Shown here piece by piece: positions 53,902-62,691 of a stretch of 64,000 bases of DNA. This DNA comes from Aquisphaera giovannonii (GTDB lineage Bacteria > Planctomycetota > Planctomycetia > Isosphaerales > Isosphaeraceae). Where the stretch lies: NCBI RefSeq assembly GCF_008087625.1, contig NZ_CP042997.1, forward strand, positions 6,386,001-6,450,000, written 5' to 3'. The notes under the pieces are model-generated. The model saw nothing but the letters and a program-made list of their open reading frames with translations. It did no database searches and was not told the origin of the DNA. How positions within the stretch are numbered: the first letter of the stretch is position 1; each line of letters begins with the position of its first letter. The translations under genes were made by a program, and so were the position numbers.

Positions 53902-54666
53902 TCAGGCGGCCCCGCGGTCCCTGGTCTCGATCTCCACCACGCGTCCGTCGTCCATGTGGGCGATGCGGTCGCCGAACTGGAAGACGCGGTTGTCGTGGGT
54001 GACGATGACGACGGCGCGGTCGGGCTTCACGGCCGACTCGCGGAGCAGCTCCATGACGGTGAGCCCCGTCTCGTGGTCGAGCGCGGCGGTCGGCTCGTCG
54101 CAGACGAGGAGCTCGGGCTCGTGCACGAGGGCCCTGGCGATGGCCACCCGCTGCATCTGGCCGCCGGAGAGCTGCGACGGGAGGCTGTTGATCCTCTTGC
54201 CCATGCCGATGGAGGCCAGCACGTCGGCGGCCTTCTTCACGGCCGGGGCCTTGCTCCACCCGGCGATCACCAGCGGGATCGCCGCGTTCTCCGCCGAGGT
54301 GAGCGCCGGCAGGAGGTTGTACTGCTGGAAGACGAACCCGATCTTGGCCGAGCGGAATCGCGTCTTGGCCCGGTCGCCCATGCGGGTGATGTCGCTGCCG
54401 AAGATGGAGACCTCGCCCTCGTCGGCGTCCAGGATGCCGGCCACGACGGACAGCAGCGTCGTCTTGCCGCACCCGGACGGGCCGACGATCAGCGTCATCT
54501 CCCCGGCGAGGATGTCCAGGTCGATGCCCGCGAGCGCCTGGACCCGCTGGTCGCCCGAGCCGAAGTGCTTGGTCAGGCGGCGGATCCGGACCGCGACCGC
54601 GGCGGTGCCGTCGCCGGCCGGGATTGCGGCCTCGAGGGCGGGCGGCTGGGACGGGCTTGCGGGCAT
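53902..54666 (-). CDS. ABC transporter ATP-binding protein, LolD/MacB/DevA type
   Basis: 254 residues with all ABC motifs: Walker A GPSGCGKTT (62-70), Q-loop FVFQQYNLLPALT, signature LSGGQ (166-170), Walker B LLVCDEP with Asp 190 and Glu 191, and the switch histidine in THD. The FVFQQYNLLPALT sequence is typical of the MacB/LolD/DevA subgroup that drives extrusion from the membrane or periplasm rather than uptake. About 25 residues of Ala/Pro-rich N-terminus precede the domain, so the true start may be a little later. It lies 70 bases after the permease. Confidence 0.93.
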   Translation of the reverse strand: MPASPSQPPALEAAIPAGDGTAAVAVRIRRLTKHFGSGDQRVQALAGIDLDILAGEMTLIVGPSGCGKTTLLSVVAGILDADEGEVSIFGSDITRMGDRAKTRFRSAKIGFVFQQYNLLPALTSAENAAIPLVIAGWSKAPAVKKAADVLASIGMGKRINSLPSQLSGGQMQRVAIARALVHEPELLVCDEPTAALDHETGLTVMELLRESAVKPDRAVVIVTHDNRVFQFGDRIAHMDDGRVVEIETRDRGAA

Positions 54667-54736
54667 GGGAAGGGCTCCGAGTCGCGGGTACAGGACGTGG
54701 CCGACTTCCGGATCGATCCGCCGGGCCGGCCGTCGT

Positions 54737-56185
54737 TCAGCTCCGGAAGACGATGGCCGGCTCCAGCCGGATGACGCGCTGGACCGAGATCAGGCTGGCC
54801 AGGACGCAGATGGCGATGATGGCGGCGGCGGTCGTCGGCAGGAGCTGCCACGGGGTGAGGTAGGCCAGCTCCGCCGGCTGGCCGTGCCAGCCGGTGGCGA
54901 CCCGCAGGCCGAAGAGGGTGGAGAGCCCCACGCCGATGCCGTAGCCGAGCAGCCCGGCCGTCGCCGCCTGGAGGAGGATCATGCCCACGATCCGGAGGTT
55001 CGACGCCCCCATCGCCTTGAGCGCGCCGAACTGCTTCAGGTTCTCGATCGTGAAGTTGTAGAACGTCTGCCCGGCGATCGCCGTCCCCACCAGGAAGCCG
55101 AGGAAGACCGTGATGCCGAAGTTGATCGGGATGCCCGTGTAGACCAGGTAATACTTGATCGTCCGGTACATGAAGTTCTCGCTCGTGCGGGCCCCGAGGC
55201 CCGTCTGCTCCTGGATCCGCTCGGCGACGACGGCCGGGGGGATCTTGGTGCCGTCGGGGCCGTCGGCCGTCTGCACGAGGATGAACGAGAGGACCTTCCG
55301 CTCCATCGGCAGGTACTGCCTGGCCCGGCTGTAGAGCGTGTAGGCGACCGGATTGGACTGGAACGTCCGCGTGGCCTCGCAGACGCCGACGAGGATCGCC
55401 CGGTGGTCGTTCATCTCGATCTCGGGCGCCGCGGCCACGAACCGGCGGAGCCGCTCCAGGTAGGCCTCGTCGGTCTCCCTGGGGCTCTCGAACGGCTCGT
55501 CGAGGTGGCACCCGGGGAAGAGCTTCCGCAGGCCGACGCGGTCCACGATGATCGAGTCCGGTCGCCGCAGGTCCTCGAGGTCGCCGACGAGCAGCTTGCC
55601 GTTGGGCTTGCCGTCGGGCGTCGGCCCGATCATCGGGTTCCGCTCCGGCGCCCCGACCATCGAGGAGTCGTCCACCCCCAGGACGATCACCTGCTCGATG
55701 ACGTTGATGAGGTCGGTGTCGTGCCAGCGAGCCGGCGGGGCCGGGGGACTCTCGATGCCCGGCACCAGGAAGTCGAGCACCTTCGTGAACGGGTTCGACG
55801 GCGGGCCGTGCGGGGCCCTCCGATCGGCCTCGAGCTGCTCGGCCGGGTACGTCCGGGCCTTCATGTCGGCCGGCGAGAAGACGAGCTTGGCCCGGCCGTT
55901 CCCCTTGTAGAGCGGGACGGCCCACTTCACGCCGTCCACGCCCCGCACGCGCTGGAGGTTGCTCTCGAGCATCGGCTTGACGTCGTCCACGAATCGGACG
56001 CTGGGGTCCATGACCCAGAGGTCCGCGCCCTTGATGTCGGAGATCTGGGCGCAGGTCCGCATCATCAGGCCGCAGAAGATGGACCCCTGCTGCATGATCA
56101 GGGCGGCGGCGAACGTCAGGCCGATCACGATGCCGACGAACTTGGCCCGGTCGCCGACGAGCATCTTGAGCGCGATCCAGGTCAT
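54737..56185 (-). CDS. ABC exporter permease, MacB/DevC type
   Basis: 482 residues with a first helix at the N-terminus (KFVGIVIGLTFAAALIMQQ), a large periplasmic domain of about 290 residues and three helices at the C-terminus (about 340-365, 395-425, 440-475), the FtsX/MacB plan. Early sequence GADLWVMDPSVRFVDDV is characteristic of the DevC-like subgroup. The last part (GIGVGLSTLFG..., LASLISVQRVIRLEPAIVFRS) ends in the family's cytoplasmic tail motif. The ATG overlaps the stop of the TetR gene by four bases, so regulator and permease are coupled. Confidence 0.9.
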   Translation of the reverse strand: MTWIALKMLVGDRAKFVGIVIGLTFAAALIMQQGSIFCGLMMRTCAQISDIKGADLWVMDPSVRFVDDVKPMLESNLQRVRGVDGVKWAVPLYKGNGRAKLVFSPADMKARTYPAEQLEADRRAPHGPPSNPFTKVLDFLVPGIESPPAPPARWHDTDLINVIEQVIVLGVDDSSMVGAPERNPMIGPTPDGKPNGKLLVGDLEDLRRPDSIIVDRVGLRKLFPGCHLDEPFESPRETDEAYLERLRRFVAAAPEIEMNDHRAILVGVCEATRTFQSNPVAYTLYSRARQYLPMERKVLSFILVQTADGPDGTKIPPAVVAERIQEQTGLGARTSENFMYRTIKYYLVYTGIPINFGITVFLGFLVGTAIAGQTFYNFTIENLKQFGALKAMGASNLRIVGMILLQAATAGLLGYGIGVGLSTLFGLRVATGWHGQPAELAYLTPWQLLPTTAAAIIAICVLASLISVQRVIRLEPAIVFRS

Positions 56186-56865
56186 GGCTTCACCTCAACC
56201 TCGCGCGGGGAGTTGGGATGGATGGGATGAGCTTCTCCCGCCCGATTCAGCGTAGGCGCCTCGCCCAGGGCGGCCAGGCAGAAGGACGCGATGTGATCGG
56301 CCAGGTACGCCGCGTCGAGCCCGGCCAGCCCCTCCGCCCCGATCAGGTGCTCGCTGATCCGCCGGGCGAACTTGTAGTGCAGGCACTGGCCGATCACGCT
56401 GAACACCAGGGCGTTCAGGCGGCGATCGTCCGCCTCCGGGCACAATTCGGCCAGCACCCCCTTGAGGTATTCGAACCGCGGCCGGATCACGTCCCGGACG
56501 AGCGCCTCGGAATACGCGGTCGGCGCGAACATCTCCCGGAGCATCAGCTGGTGCTGCCAGCCCGGCTGGCAGCCCAGCACGAGCACCCGCTCCAGGAAGA
56601 GCCGGATGAAGGCCCGCAGCCGGTCCGCCGGCGTGCTCCCCCCCAGGGCCTCGACCTCCTCCATCTCCAGCCGCCCGCACCGATGCGCCTCGTGGAGCAC
56701 CTCGGTGTACAGGCCACCCTTGTCCCCGAAGTGGTAGTTGACCGCCGCCAGGTTCGCCCCGGCCCGCTCGCAGATGGCTCGCACCGTGGCCTGCTCGAAC
56801 CCCCGGCTGGCGAACTCCTGGCCCGCCGCCTCGATCAGCCGCGCCTTCGTCGGATCTTGGCTCAC
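56182..56865 (-). CDS. TetR-family regulator, CecR-like, of the ABC exporter
   Basis: 227 residues from the GTG at 56865 (GAAGGG six bases upstream). A TTG farther up lies inside a repeated operator-like element and was rejected. The DNA-binding part has ARLIEAAGQEFASRGFEQATVRAICERAGANLAAVNYHFGDKGGLYTEV. The C-terminus resembles the DUF1956 domain of CecR (YbiH), the E. coli repressor of an ABC exporter cluster with the same gene order, so a similar role is likely. Being first in the operon and coupled to the permease gene, it should be autoregulated. The inducer is unknown. Confidence 0.88.
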   Translation of the reverse strand: MSQDPTKARLIEAAGQEFASRGFEQATVRAICERAGANLAAVNYHFGDKGGLYTEVLHEAHRCGRLEMEEVEALGGSTPADRLRAFIRLFLERVLVLGCQPGWQHQLMLREMFAPTAYSEALVRDVIRPRFEYLKGVLAELCPEADDRRLNALVFSVIGQCLHYKFARRISEHLIGAEGLAGLDAAYLADHIASFCLAALGEAPTLNRAGEAHPIHPNSPREVEVKP

Positions 56866-56883
56866 GTGAAGCCCTTCGTCGTT

Positions 56884-56919
56884 TTGAACGGATGTTTCAA
56901 ACAAGCGTTTCAATCAAGT
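56884..56919. promoter_or_regulatory. Repeated operator-like element upstream of the TetR-ABC operon
   Basis: Two adjacent 13-base direct repeats, GTTTCAAACAAGC (56894-56906) and GTTTCAATCAAGT (56907-56919), agree at 11 positions. The first also forms an inverted repeat TTGAA (56884-56888) with TTCAA (56896-56900). The element lies 19-54 bases upstream of the TetR start, where a repressor would block the promoter. Confidence 0.55.
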
Positions 56920-56931
56920 GTATGCCTCATC

Positions 56932-56954
56932 GGATTCCCGTCAACGGGGAATCC
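56932..56954. repeat. Inverted repeat between the TetR and holA genes
   Basis: GGATTCCC (56932-56939) and GGGAATCC (56947-56954) form a perfect 8-bp stem around GTCAACG. It lies in the divergent promoter region and could be a second regulatory site or a leader hairpin. Confidence 0.4.
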
Positions 56955-57072
56955 AGCGAAAGTGAATGCCGTCGGCGAAACCGTCGGCTCAGACTCGGCG
57001 GTGACGGGCGGGGCCCGGCCGGATAGATTGAACGCGTCTTACCTCGGGGCCTCCGACGAGCGAGCGGCCGCC

Positions 57073-58077
57073 ATGCGAGCTCTTGATTGGTTGCGTGATT
57101 GGTCGTCCCAGCCGGGGAAGCCGGTGTACGTCGTGTACGGGGACGACGTCTACCTGCGGCGTGAGTCCGTGACCGCGATCCGGCGTGCGGTCCTGGGCGA
57201 GGAGGCGGACGAGCTGGCCTTGCGCCGGTTCGAGGGGAGCAGTGCGGGCCTCGCGGACGTGAAGGACGAGCTGCGCACGCTGCCGTTCTTCTCGAAGCGC
57301 CGCATCGTGCTCATCGAGGACGCCGACCCGTTCGTGACAAGGGCGCGGAAGGACCTCGAGGGCTACCTGGAGGCGCCCAGCGGGACGGGGGTGCTGGTCC
57401 TCCTGGTGAAGTCGTGGCCGTCCAACACGAAGCTCTACAAGCTGGTCGCGGCCTCCGGGATGCCGATCGACTGCACCAGCCCCGCCGAGAAGGACCTGAT
57501 CCCCTGGCTCGTGAAGGAAGCGACCCGGCATCAGGCCCAGCTCGAGCCCGACGCCGCGCGGCTGCTGCTGGAGCTGGTCGGTGCGGAGGTCGGCATCCTC
57601 GCCGCCGAGGTGGAGAAGCTGGCCGTCTACGTCGGGACCTCGGCCAGGATCCGCCGGGCGGACGTCACCAGGATGGTCGAGGCCGGCCGGATCGAGACCG
57701 TCTGGAAGGTGATCGACGCGGCCACGACCGGCGAGCCGGCGGCGGCGATCACGGACCTCGACGACCTCATCGCGTCGGGGGAGCATCCGATCAAGATCAA
57801 CGCCGCCCTGGCGTCGTCGCTGATCCGGGTGCATCACGCCGGCCGCCTCCGCGCCGCTCGGATCCCCCTGGACGAGGCCTGCAAGATGGCCGGCATCCAC
57901 GGCTTCGGCGTGGAGAAGGTGAAGAAGCAGCACGCCCACCTCGGCCCCGGCCGCGTCGATCGCATCCCGGAGATGCTCCTGAAGGCGGACCTGGACCTGA
58001 AGGGCGACTCCAAGCTCGAGCCCCGCGTGATCCTCGAGGAGCTCCTGATCCGCCTCGCCCTGCCGCGGAAGGATTGA
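57073..58077 (+). CDS. holA: DNA polymerase III subunit delta
   Basis: 334 residues. The delta subunit is the wrench of the clamp loader that opens the sliding clamp during replication. Family markers: VYVVYGDDVYLRRESVTAI at the start (the G-x-[DE]-x-[YF]-L-x motif), the LPFFSKRRIVLIEDAD strand, an AAA+ lid region (LLELVGAEVGILAAEVEKLAVYVG) and the C-terminal collar helices (SSLIRVHHAGRLRAAR, GIHGFGVEKVKKQ). The ATG at 57073 fits the family N-terminus, although no strong ribosome-binding site precedes it. It is divergent from the ABC exporter operon and followed by an unrelated secreted-enzyme gene. Confidence 0.9.
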   Translation: MRALDWLRDWSSQPGKPVYVVYGDDVYLRRESVTAIRRAVLGEEADELALRRFEGSSAGLADVKDELRTLPFFSKRRIVLIEDADPFVTRARKDLEGYLEAPSGTGVLVLLVKSWPSNTKLYKLVAASGMPIDCTSPAEKDLIPWLVKEATRHQAQLEPDAARLLLELVGAEVGILAAEVEKLAVYVGTSARIRRADVTRMVEAGRIETVWKVIDAATTGEPAAAITDLDDLIASGEHPIKINAALASSLIRVHHAGRLRAARIPLDEACKMAGIHGFGVEKVKKQHAHLGPGRVDRIPEMLLKADLDLKGDSKLEPRVILEELLIRLALPRKD

Positions 58078-58251
58078 TTCTGCCGATCCGGCCGATGGGG
58101 GCGACGCGCTCAGCCGCGGGCGTCCGGTTGAACTTGAGGCGGCCCCGGCTTTCGAGCATAGTTGATGGATATCGCCCGATCCGGGACGGCGCCCGGCGGA
58201 GCTCACCCATCTCGCCCCGTCCCCTCCCAAGGACCCGGAAGGAACCCTCGC

Positions 58252-59769
58252 ATGTTCCGCAGACACGACGACAAGGCCCCGCTCCGCCGAGCTCTCCCGG
58301 GCGTGGTGCTCCTCCTCCTCGCCGCCGGTCAGGCCCGCGCTCAGGAGGCGTGGGACGCCATCTTCCTGAAGGACAACCCGATCGGCCACGTGCACACGTT
58401 CATCGAGAAGCTGAACGAGAAGGGCCGCGAGCTCTACCGCGTCCGCCAGGACCAGGTCTACACCATCCGGCGGCTCGACGACGCGGTGACCATGAAGTTG
58501 ATGTACGGGACGATCGAGACCCCCGAGGGCGAGGTCCTCCGCCTCGACACCCGGACGCTCACCAGCGACAGCGAGATCCGCGTCCACGGCGACGTGATCA
58601 AGGGCGAGATGAAGCTCATCATGGACACCGGCCAGGGGCACAAGCAGGAGAAGGTCATCCCCTGGGGCCCGGACGTCCGCGGCCCCTACGGCGCCGAGCA
58701 GAGCATGGCGAAGAAGCCGATGGAGGAGGGCGAGGTCCGCGTCATCAAGTCGTACGTGCCGGACCTGAACCGGGTGGTCGACTTTACCTACAAGGCCGGC
58801 GGCAACTTCGAGGTGGTCATGGGCGACCGCTCCAAGCGGGTGCTCCGGAAGATCGACCAGACGGCGACGCTGGATGGCCGACGCCAGACCGTCCTGGACG
58901 CGGTCCTCTGGGCGGATTCCGGCGGCCAGGTCCTGAAGCTCGAGACCGACATGATGGGCGGGATCACGATGCTGCGGACGACCCGCGAGGCGATCGACTC
59001 GCTCTCGAATCGCCGCCCGTCCAACCGCCTGGATGAGATCCGCAGCACGATCATCCCCATCGGCAAGATCATCCCCAATCCGCGGGCCACGCGCTACGTG
59101 AAGTACGGCATCGCGCTCAAGGACGGCGACCCCTCGGAGGTCTTCCCCGCCGACAACCGCCAGGCGATCGAGGCGGGGTCGGACAAGAACTCGCTCGTCC
59201 TCAGCGTCAACACCGGCGGGCCCACCGAGGGAGCCAGCAGCCCCGAGCCGGACGCGGTCTACGCGCGGCCCAACGCGATCATCGCCAGCGACGACAGCGT
59301 CGTCCGCCGCAAGGCGCAGGCGGCCATAGGAGACGCCACGACGCCCTGGGAGAAGGCGACGAGGATCTCGCACTGGGTCTTCGAGAACATCCGCGAGAAG
59401 AACTTCGCGGTCGCCTTCGCCCCGGCGAACGAGGTCGCGCGGAACCTCACCGGCGACTGCTCCGAGCACGCCGTGCTCGCCGCCGCGATGAGCCGCGCCG
59501 TCGGGATCCCGTCTCGCGTGGCCGTCGGCCTCCTCTTCGTGGACAACGAGCGGCAGGGGATCAAGGGGTTCGGATACCACGTCTGGCACGAGGTCTACGT
59601 GAACAACCGGTGGGTGGCCCTCGACGCCTCTTGGGACCAGACGAGCGTGGACGCCACGCACATCAAGCTCGCGGATACGGCCCTGGACGGCGTCGCCCCG
59701 TTCGAGGCCTTCCTGCCCATCGCCCGCATCCAGGGCAAGCTGACGATCGACCCGATCGAGCTGCGCTGA
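58252..59769 (+). CDS. Secreted transglutaminase-like (cysteine protease fold) protein
   Basis: 505 residues from the ATG at 58252 (AAGGA upstream) with signal peptide ending ARAQ. The first 330 residues are beta-rich with no named domain (WDAIFLKDNPIGHVHTFIEKL..., resembling the N-terminal part of planctomycete transglutaminase-like proteins). The catalytic domain follows, with Cys 403 in GDCSEHAVL, His 446 in YHVWHEVY and Asp 458 in ALDASWDQT, a complete triad. In bacteria this fold includes proteases, amidases and cross-linking enzymes of the envelope; the substrate is unknown. It lies 174 bases after holA. Confidence 0.9.
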   Translation: MFRRHDDKAPLRRALPGVVLLLLAAGQARAQEAWDAIFLKDNPIGHVHTFIEKLNEKGRELYRVRQDQVYTIRRLDDAVTMKLMYGTIETPEGEVLRLDTRTLTSDSEIRVHGDVIKGEMKLIMDTGQGHKQEKVIPWGPDVRGPYGAEQSMAKKPMEEGEVRVIKSYVPDLNRVVDFTYKAGGNFEVVMGDRSKRVLRKIDQTATLDGRRQTVLDAVLWADSGGQVLKLETDMMGGITMLRTTREAIDSLSNRRPSNRLDEIRSTIIPIGKIIPNPRATRYVKYGIALKDGDPSEVFPADNRQAIEAGSDKNSLVLSVNTGGPTEGASSPEPDAVYARPNAIIASDDSVVRRKAQAAIGDATTPWEKATRISHWVFENIREKNFAVAFAPANEVARNLTGDCSEHAVLAAAMSRAVGIPSRVAVGLLFVDNERQGIKGFGYHVWHEVYVNNRWVALDASWDQTSVDATHIKLADTALDGVAPFEAFLPIARIQGKLTIDPIELR

Positions 59770-59771
59770 TC

Positions 59772-59801
59772 GCCGGCCGTGACGCGCGTCGGCACGCCGG
59801 C
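59772..59801. terminator. Hairpin between convergent transglutaminase and HNH genes
   Basis: GCCGGCCGTG (59772-59781) pairs with CACGCCGGC (59793-59801), with one bulged base. It begins directly after the transglutaminase stop codon and lies 31 bases from the stop of the HNH gene. A bidirectional terminator is likely. Confidence 0.45.
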
Positions 59802-59831
59802 CTCGCCGGGCGGGGCGGCGATTCCATCCGC

Positions 59832-60344
59832 CTACAGGTCGTAGGCGAGCCGGCCGCCTTCCTCGATGACCTTCCCCGAGGACTTCAGCGACGCGATCAG
59901 GGCGTCCTGCTCCTCGGGGGTCATCGTCGGCAGGAGGGCCCTCATCGCGTTGCGGAGCGCGGCCTCCGTCCGGGGCCTCGTGTCCTCGTGCGCGGCGAGG
60001 CTCTGCACGGCGGCCCGGAGCAGGCCCTCGGCCCTGCCGGGCCCTGGGCCGCTCGCATCAAGCTCGCTCGCCGGGGCGGCCTCGCCAGGCCCCCGGCGCC
60101 CCGGGCATCGGAATGGGCCTCGCTGGTTGAGGACCACCCGGAACTTCTCCTTGAGCGACATGCTGCCCAGCAGCGCGTTGAGGGCCCGGCAGCACGCCAC
60201 GCAGTTCGCCTCCGCGTTGCTCCCCCCCTTGGAGCTCGCCAGGAGGTGCTCGACGCTCGCCTCCGACCGCTCCAGGGGCTGTTCGCAGAAGAAGCACCGG
60301 TTCCCCTGCACGAACAGCAGGCGGTCCAGGAGCGGCATCTTCAT
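59832..60344 (-). CDS. HNH endonuclease-like protein
   Basis: 170 residues from the ATG at 60344 (GGGAAAG upstream). The first 65 residues are a minimal HNH fold with two zinc-binding pairs: CFFC (Cys 17, Cys 20), the metal-binding VEHL (Glu 32, His 33), Asn 47 and CVACC (Cys 48, Cys 51). The second half is a Pro/Gly-rich linker and a short helical end (ALRNAMRALLPTMTPEEQDALIASL). HNH proteins cut or nick DNA in restriction, mobile or repair systems; no such partners are adjacent, and it may be a stand-alone nuclease of unknown target. Confidence 0.75.
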   Translation of the reverse strand: MKMPLLDRLLFVQGNRCFFCEQPLERSEASVEHLLASSKGGSNAEANCVACCRALNALLGSMSLKEKFRVVLNQRGPFRCPGRRGPGEAAPASELDASGPGPGRAEGLLRAAVQSLAAHEDTRPRTEAALRNAMRALLPTMTPEEQDALIASLKSSGKVIEEGGRLAYDL

Positions 60345-61009
60345 CGTCTTTCCCGCGTCGTCGGCAGGGGAGGATCGCCCAACTCCGAGCATTTCCAAGC
60401 ATTTCAATCGACCGGTGCGCGAGAAACAAGGCATCCTGGCGCCGTGGGCGCGGGAGAGATTCCCGACCGGGGCCCCCGGTGGGGGTATCAGGAGCTGGTG
60501 GACCTCGACGTCGACGGCGACGGACCATGCGCCGAGTGCGCGCCGGCGTCGTCGCGCGAGGCCGAAACTGCGGGCATCTCGAACCGGCTGCCCTTCGCCA
60601 CCGCGACGGTGGGCGAGCTCGTCGATGATGGGGCCCACCGGGAAAGGACCCGCGGCCGATCCGTCGCGAGGGCCGCTCGGCGGGGAGCGTCCTCCCCGCG
60701 CCTCGGTGGGACTCGAGGGACCTTGCGGGCGGATCCCGGGCATCCTCGATCGCCTCCCCATTGGATTCGCCGTCGGACGGGCTCGAGGGATTACGTCCCT
60801 TCACATGAAGGGGCCGAACAAGCGGGCCGGGAGCGTATCCGAACCCCTGCCTCGGATCCCGGGCGGGGGCCGCGTCCGTCCCGGTCGGACATCCGGCGAC
60901 GGCCTCTCTATCGCGAACTTGCCGGCTTGTCGATGGCCGGTGGGGCCTGTAGACTTCCCACTAACACCTTCGTCGCGATCCGGCGGTTCTCCTAGCCAAG
61001 GACGCATCC
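60345..61009. other. Intergenic region between the HNH and BON-domain genes (665 bases)
   Basis: The longest gene-free stretch in the window. Frames on both strands are arginine- and proline-rich and lack ribosome-binding sites. I see no RNA gene, repeat or domain remnant, although short untranslated RNAs cannot be excluded by eye. Promoters for the two divergent neighbours lie within it. Confidence 0.5.
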
Positions 61010-62371
61010 ATGAGCCGGCATTTCTCCCGCGGTTTCATGTGGTTGGCTGGCCTCTCGATCGGGACGACTGCGGCGATCGCGGGGGCCGACGAGTCGAGGC
61101 CGAATCGGCCGGATGCGATCGTGGCCGCCGCGCTCCGCTCGAATCCGGTCACGGCCCCGTATGAGATCCGGGTCGGGATGGAGAGGGGCAGGGTGGTCCT
61201 GTCGGGCAGGGTGGGGACCAACGTCATCCACGACGTCGCCGTGCGGACGGTGCTCGACCTGGGCTATCCGCTGCGCGACGACCTGGTGATCGACACGGGC
61301 GAGGTGCACCGGGTCGCGATGGAGCAGGCGATTCGTGCCGGCACCCTGCCGGCCCCGGGGCAGCCCGTCGCGGCCACGTCGTCGCCCTACTTCGTCTATC
61401 CCGAGCCCCTCTTCGGGCGCGTGGACGATCCCTTCTTCGGCATGGAGCCGCCGCTCCTCAGCCTGCCCCCCCGGCCGTCGGCGGCCCCCGGCCTCGATCC
61501 TCGCGTGGCGCCCGCGGGGTCCCGCATGCCCGCGCCGGGGCGGGCCGCGGCGGGCGCCCCCGTCCAGAGGCCGGGGCCCGTCAATGGCCAGCTCCGCCTG
61601 ACCGTCGACGCCGCGGGGCAGGTCTTCCTCAGCGGGGTCGTGGCCAGCGAGGAGGACAGGCGGATCATCGAGGCGGAGGCCCGCAACACCCCGGGCGTGA
61701 GCCGGGTCTTCAGCGAGCTCCGCGTGGCCTCGAGGTCCTCCGACACGCCGCCCCCCCCGCCCACCCCCTACGCCGGGCCCGACGACGCCGCGCAAGGCGC
61801 GAAGATCGTCCCGGCCCCCCCGGATCCCGCCCCGGCGGGCCAGCAGCAGCCTCCCGCGGCCCCGCGGCCCCCGGCGCCCGATCCCTCGAAGGCCGGCCTG
61901 GCGATGGCCCGGGATACGCAGGCGTTGAGCCGACTCGTGGCGGAGGCCCTCTCGCGGCGGCCCGCCCTGGCGCCGCTGCCCATCGGCGTCTCGTCGCGCG
62001 GGGACGTCGTCACGATCTCCGGCAAGGTGCCGACGGCGTATGAGGCCATGCTCACCTATCGGGCCGTCGAGCAGACCCCGGGCGTGCGCGAGGTCGTCGA
62101 CCAGCTCCAGTTCCAGGTCCCCGACGAGGACCACCCCAACCCCCTCCGCCAGAAGGCCCGCCCCGACGACCTGGAACCCTACCTCACCTCGCAGGTCCGC
62201 CGCCACCTCGGCGACATCGCCCACGTCGACCGCATCCGGATCCGCGGCGATCGCGTGGAGCTCCGGGGCACGCTCCTGCGTGCCGACGACCGCAAGCGGG
62301 CGGAGGCCACGATCCGCTCCATGCCCCTCCTCCGCGACTTCCAGGTCGACGCCGTCTTCGACGTGCAGTGA
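61010..62371 (+). CDS. Secreted protein with three BON-like domains
   Basis: 453 residues from the ATG at 61010 (AAGGA upstream), with a signal peptide of about 27 residues. Three segments look like BON domains, each a strand-helix-strand unit with a V-x-L-x-G-x-V core: about 35-105 (YEIRVGMERGRVVLSGRV), 190-245 (RLTVDAAGQVFLSGVVASEEDRRIIE) and 305-370 (PIGVSSRGDVVTISGKVPTAYEAMLTYRAV), with a further similar piece at the C-terminus. Pro/Ala-rich linkers join them. BON domains bind phospholipids or stabilise the envelope (as in OsmY); the role here is likely similar. No lipidation site is seen. Confidence 0.85.
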   Translation: MSRHFSRGFMWLAGLSIGTTAAIAGADESRPNRPDAIVAAALRSNPVTAPYEIRVGMERGRVVLSGRVGTNVIHDVAVRTVLDLGYPLRDDLVIDTGEVHRVAMEQAIRAGTLPAPGQPVAATSSPYFVYPEPLFGRVDDPFFGMEPPLLSLPPRPSAAPGLDPRVAPAGSRMPAPGRAAAGAPVQRPGPVNGQLRLTVDAAGQVFLSGVVASEEDRRIIEAEARNTPGVSRVFSELRVASRSSDTPPPPPTPYAGPDDAAQGAKIVPAPPDPAPAGQQQPPAAPRPPAPDPSKAGLAMARDTQALSRLVAEALSRRPALAPLPIGVSSRGDVVTISGKVPTAYEAMLTYRAVEQTPGVREVVDQLQFQVPDEDHPNPLRQKARPDDLEPYLTSQVRRHLGDIAHVDRIRIRGDRVELRGTLLRADDRKRAEATIRSMPLLRDFQVDAVFDVQ

Positions 62372-62398
62372 GCCCGCGGCGAGACCCTCGCGCCGGGC
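62372..62398 (+). terminator. Hairpin directly after the BON-domain gene
   Basis: GCCCGCGGCGAG (62372-62383) pairs with CTCGCGCCGGGC (62387-62398) apart from two central mismatches, with a 3-base loop. It starts at the base after the stop codon, as expected for an intrinsic terminator. No T-run follows. Confidence 0.45.
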
Positions 62399-62691
62399 CC
62401 GGCACGCCGCGGCCCCTCCGCGCGCCGCGGCCCGGGGCGGTCGGCCCGGCGGGAATTCGGGGGTTCGGGCTGGCTGAAAAGCCTGGATAAAATATCCGGC
62501 CCCTCCGGCGTCGGTCCGCCGCAAAAGCCGCAAGATCGTGGGGGGATTGACCTTGATCGACTCTCCGAGGCGGGCTTAGGATGTGCCGCGAGCGCGGGGG
62601 CGGTGCCCTATCCAGCCGGCGCATTGACTTGAATGGATGAAAACCTGATCAAGCCAAAGAGTCCTCGGATCGAGGAGAGGGTCGAGAACGC
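62399..62691. other. Promoter region of the squalene-hopene cyclase gene
   Basis: About 290 bases without a gene. The last 200 bases are AT-richer than the surroundings and include a -35-like TTGACT at 62624-62629, but no matching -10 box at the standard distance. GAGGAGAGG at 62672-62680 is the ribosome-binding site of the cyclase gene. Confidence 0.45.

Noticed and set aside
56866-56913. Longer version of the CecR-like regulator starting at TTG 56913
   Set aside because: The TTG lies within the repeated operator-like element, and the GTG at 56865 has a better ribosome-binding site.
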